Shown: positions 13,526 to 15,781 of the stretch, in pieces
How positions within the stretch are numbered: the stretch's first letter is position 1
How the letters are laid out: each line of letters begins with the position of its first letter
From: Chthoniobacterales bacterium
GTDB taxonomy: Bacteria; Verrucomicrobiota; Verrucomicrobiia; Chthoniobacterales; UBA10450
Length of the DNA stretch: 15,781 bases
Assembly: GCA_013812515.1 (NCBI GenBank)
Contig: JACCTI010000045.1
Coordinates: 1 to 15,781 of the forward strand
Direction of reading: 5' to 3'
The notes under the pieces: generated by a model
Told to the model about the DNA's origin: nothing
What the model saw: the letters and a program-made list of their open reading frames with translations, nothing else
Databases searched by the model: none
Made by a program: the position numbers and the translations under genes

Positions 13526-15208
13526 ATGGGGCTGAAAGAATATAAAGCGAAGCGCAATTTCGGCGTGACAGCGGAGCCGGCCGGAGGGAAACCGCTGCCG
13601 AAAGCAGTGCAAGGCGCGTCGAGCTTTGTGATTCAAAAGCACGACGCAACGCGGTTGCACTACGATTTCCGCCTTGAAATGGAAGGCGTGTTAAAATCGT
13701 GGGCGGTGCCGAAAGGCCTGCCGTGGGGCAAGGGCGAAAAACATCTCGCGGTCGAAGTGGAAGATCATCCGGTCGAATACGCCACGTTTGAAGGCGTGAT
13801 TCCGCAGGGACAATACGGGGGAGGGTCCGTGATGCTGTGGGATCGCGGCAGCTACTTCGTTTACGGGGAGGACCCGCTGAAATCCTTGCGCGAAGGCAAG
13901 CTGCATCTCGTGCTCCAAGGCGAGAAAGCGAAGGGGGAGTGGACCCTCGTGCGCACGCGGATGGAAGCGGGCAAGCCGCAGTGGCTCCTTCTCAAGACGG
14001 GCGAAGCGCTCCCACAGATGCCGAAGAAACTCGACGATCAATCCGTCTCCACAGGCCGCACGATGAAACAAATCGCCGACGCGCGTGACGCAGAATGGCA
14101 CTCGAATCGCGACGAAGCTAAAAAGCAAACGGCCGCGCGCGTGCGACCCGTAGCCAAGAGCAAGAAGAGCCCGCCGCCGGGCAGAATCGACTTTGGCTCG
14201 GGACTCGAGAAGTCGCCGAAAGGTAAGCCGCGGTTCATTGTTCCGATGAAGCCGAAGCTGCTCGCCGAACCACCGGCCGGCGATCAGTGGTTTTATGAGC
14301 TGAAGTTCGATGGCATCCGCCTCGTCGCTGTAAAAGACGGCGCGAACGTCAGCCTGACTTCGCGCAACGGGAATGAACTCGCGGCGAGATTCCCCGAAGT
14401 GGCGGATGCGATGCGAGCATTGTCCGCGAAAGATTGCGTCGTGGATGGCGAAGTGGTCGCGCTGGACAAGGAAGGCCGTTCATCGTTCCAGCTTCTTCAG
14501 GGGCGGGATCTGCCGGGTGGCAGGGAACATCCGATGTACTTTTACGTTTTCGATCTGCTTCAGGTGGAAGGGCACCTGCTTCTGAATGAGCCGTTGGAGA
14601 CGCGGAGGCGAATGCTACAGCAGTTATGTGACCGTGCGGCGGAGCCGATTCGTTACTCAGGTGAGATCGGCGACGATCCGTTCAAACTGCTGAGCGAAGT
14701 GAAGCGGAGGGGACTTGAGGGCATCATTGGCAAGCTGCGGAAATCCGTTTACGAGCCTGACCGGCGGAGCGGCGCGTGGATCAAGCTGAAGGTGTTGAAC
14801 GAGCAGGAATTCGTCATCGGCGGCTACACTCCTCCGGCGGGATCGCGGAAGTATTTCGGCGCGTTGCTCGTTGGCTTCTACGAGGAGGGTCGTCTCCTTT
14901 TCGGGGGCAAGGTGGGAACGGGATTCGACGGGAAGTTGCTCGCGTCACTGCACGAGAGATTTGAGAACGAACGGCGCAACGACTGCCCGTTCGCCGACCT
15001 TCCGTCAAGGCAGGCTGGCGCGTGGGTGCAAGGCATTACGCCCGCGATGATGCGCCGCTGTCACTGGATCAATCCCGTGTTCGTGGGGCAGGTGAAGTTC
15101 GCCGAGTGGACACGGGATGGGAAGCTGCGCCAGCCGGTGTTCCTCGGGTTGCGCGAGGACAAAGCGCCCAAAGATGTGAAGCGCGAAGTGGCCGACGAGC
15201 GCCTGTAG
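13526..15208 (+). CDS. ligD: DNA ligase D, phosphoesterase plus ATP-dependent ligase form
   Basis: Seals double-strand breaks in bacterial non-homologous end joining. Two domains are visible (numbering from this start). The 3'-phosphoesterase domain covers about 10-160: KHDATRLHYDFRLEMEG gives His39, His45 and Asp47, and VEDHPVEYATFEGVIP gives His81. A basic linker follows (170-235), then the ligase: motif I ELKFDGIRL with the adenylated Lys260, motif III VVDGEVVALD (Glu309), FYVFDLL, motif IV LEGIIGKL, and WIKLK of motif V. An OB-fold runs to the end. The polymerase/primase domain of three-domain LigD is absent. The 560 residues fit a two-domain form with phosphoesterase first. ATG 13526 has GAGG six bases upstream; GTG 13514 is in frame but less likely. 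No ku gene is in the window. The TAG stop lies in a repeated palindromic element. Confidence 0.94.
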   Translation: MGLKEYKAKRNFGVTAEPAGGKPLPKAVQGASSFVIQKHDATRLHYDFRLEMEGVLKSWAVPKGLPWGKGEKHLAVEVEDHPVEYATFEGVIPQGQYGGGSVMLWDRGSYFVYGEDPLKSLREGKLHLVLQGEKAKGEWTLVRTRMEAGKPQWLLLKTGEALPQMPKKLDDQSVSTGRTMKQIADARDAEWHSNRDEAKKQTAARVRPVAKSKKSPPPGRIDFGSGLEKSPKGKPRFIVPMKPKLLAEPPAGDQWFYELKFDGIRLVAVKDGANVSLTSRNGNELAARFPEVADAMRALSAKDCVVDGEVVALDKEGRSSFQLLQGRDLPGGREHPMYFYVFDLLQVEGHLLLNEPLETRRRMLQQLCDRAAEPIRYSGEIGDDPFKLLSEVKRRGLEGIIGKLRKSVYEPDRRSGAWIKLKVLNEQEFVIGGYTPPAGSRKYFGALLVGFYEEGRLLFGGKVGTGFDGKLLASLHERFENERRNDCPFADLPSRQAGAWVQGITPAMMRRCHWINPVFVGQVKFAEWTRDGKLRQPVFLGLREDKAPKDVKREVADERL

Positions 15209-15225
15209 CGGTGCTTTTCACAGGC
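15204..15225. repeat. Second copy of the palindromic element, at the ligD stop codon
   Basis: Beginning two bases before the TAG, this copy reads TGTAGCGGTGCTT-TT-CACAGGC, against TGTAGCGGCGCTT-GA-CACAAGC at the aroB stop: the same layout with only four differences over 22 bases. As at aroB, the stop codon is part of the element. GCCTGT (15201-15206) can also pair with ACAGGC (15220-15225). Confidence 0.5.
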
Positions 15226-15244
15226 AGCGGGCCGTCGGCGGAAG

Positions 15245-15261
15245 GCGTTTGACACGAGCGC
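15245..15261. repeat. Third, short copy of the palindromic core before purS
   Basis: GCGTTTG-ACA-CGAGCGC matches the core of the element at the aroB stop (GCGCTTG-ACA-CAAGCGC). The two changes replace paired bases by G-U pairs, so the RNA hairpin is kept. It contains a TTGACA that looks like a -35 box, but no fitting -10 follows at 16-18 bases. Confidence 0.4.
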
Positions 15262-15306
15262 GCGACACGCACTTGGCATCGCAAAATGTCTGCGGATATT
15301 CAGCTG

Positions 15307-15558
15307 ATGAAGTTTCACGTCGTTGTTCGACCGAAAGCTGCGGTGCTCGATCCACAAGGCGCCGCGGTCCAGGAAGCGATGCAGCACCTCGGTATGCCGG
15401 AAGTGCGGAGCGTCCGCATCGGCAAATATCTCGAGATCGAGGTGGAGGGCGACGAAGCGGAGTTCGAGCCACGACTCCATCAGCTTTGCCGCGACCTTCT
15501 GTCCAATCCCGTGATCGAAGACTACGAACTAAGAAACGCGGAGGCGCAGGGGGCGTGA
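15307..15558 (+). CDS. purS: Phosphoribosylformylglycinamidine synthase subunit PurS
   Basis: Small subunit of the three-part FGAM synthase (PurS, PurQ, PurL) of purine synthesis. PurS bridges the glutaminase PurQ and the synthase PurL in the cytoplasm. The product opens MKFHVVVRPKAAVLDPQGAAV, matching the family's VLDPQG motif, and continues with VRSVRIGKYLEIEVEGDE and a helix ending LLSNPVIEDYEL. I chose ATG 15307 because it places the first strand at the N-terminus and gives 83 residues, the usual size. ATG 15286 adds seven residues and cannot be excluded; neither has a Shine-Dalgarno sequence. The TGA stop overlaps the purQ GTG by four bases, implying translational coupling. Confidence 0.93.
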   Translation: MKFHVVVRPKAAVLDPQGAAVQEAMQHLGMPEVRSVRIGKYLEIEVEGDEAEFEPRLHQLCRDLLSNPVIEDYELRNAEAQGA

Positions 15559-15781
15559 AGTTTGCCGTTGTCCAGTTTCCCGGCTCGAATTGCGACCAGG
15601 ATTGCACGGCCGCGTTGAACGGCATCGAAGGAGTGCGCGCGGAGTTTGTCTGGCACAAAGAGAGCTCGCTTGCGGGTTATGATGCAATCGTGCTGCCCGG
15701 TGGATTCGCTTACGGCGATTATCTGCGTTGCGGCGCGATCGCGCGCTTCTCGCCGGTGATGAAGGCGGTCCTGGCTGAGGC
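15555..15781 (+). CDS. purQ: Phosphoribosylformylglycinamidine synthase subunit PurQ (partial)
   Basis: Glutaminase subunit of FGAM synthase, supplying ammonia to PurL. The gene starts at GTG 15555, overlapping the purS stop as GTGA, and runs off the right edge after 75 codons. The visible part reads KFAVVQFPGSNCDQD at the N-terminus, then FVWHKESSLAGYDAIVLPGGF and AYGDYLRCGAIARFSPVMKAV, all typical of the class-I glutamine amidotransferase domain of PurQ. The nucleophilic cysteine (in the CNGFQ motif) and the catalytic His-Glu pair lie beyond the window. The full protein would be expected to have about 225-260 residues. Confidence 0.95.
   Translation, partial: MKFAVVQFPGSNCDQDCTAALNGIEGVRAEFVWHKESSLAGYDAIVLPGGFAYGDYLRCGAIARFSPVMKAVLAE

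Noticed and set aside
15249..15283. A sigma-70 promoter for purS starting at TTGACA (15249-15254)
   Set aside because: The -35 is perfect but no -10 resembling TATAAT occurs 16-18 bases downstream, and the TTGACA is part of a repeated palindrome also found at the aroB stop, where no promoter is expected.

Overview
The window is a GC-rich bacterial chromosomal segment holding thirteen genes with confident family assignments plus one likely small gene. The gene families, the heptameric intergenic repeats and the sparse use of Shine-Dalgarno sequences suggest a soil-type Verrucomicrobiota, perhaps Chthoniobacterales. That placement is inference: there is no rRNA in the window and no search was run. 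There is no phage, transposon, CRISPR array or tRNA that I can support; most of the window is housekeeping DNA.

Layout. aroB (3-dehydroquinate synthase, +) begins at or just before the left edge and converges on a secreted N-acetylmuramoyl-L-alanine amidase (-). The amidase is divergent from a YmdB-type metallophosphoesterase (+), which converges on infC (IF-3, -). Upstream of infC on the same strand are a roughly 60-residue unknown small gene and a DsbA-like protein with a single active-site cysteine. Across a repeat-filled 60 to 100 bp gap lies a rhomboid protease with a long N-terminal extension (+), then an alpha-glucan phosphorylase (+). A Dop-type Pup deamidase/depupylase (-) is next, with no pup, pafA or proteasome gene beside it. 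Then rpsB and tsf (+), separated by a second heptamer-repeat spacer; a ferritin-like DUF892 (YciE/YciF) protein with a structured 3' region and strong terminator; a short LigD (phosphoesterase plus ligase); and purS overlapping purQ, which runs off the right edge.

How they relate. rpsB-tsf and purS-purQ are the two clear operons. Elsewhere genes are convergent or divergent singles: central metabolism (aroB, glgP, purSQ), translation (infC, rpsB, tsf), envelope (amidase, rhomboid, DsbA-like) and stress or repair (dop, DUF892, ligD).

Most unusual points. infC has no ATG, GTG or TTG upstream of its conserved N-terminus, so it must start at ATT or CTG. Dop is an orphan here. Two spacers are built of seven-base repeats. 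A palindromic element recurs and supplies the TAG stop codon of both aroB and ligD. I see no clearly new multi-gene system.
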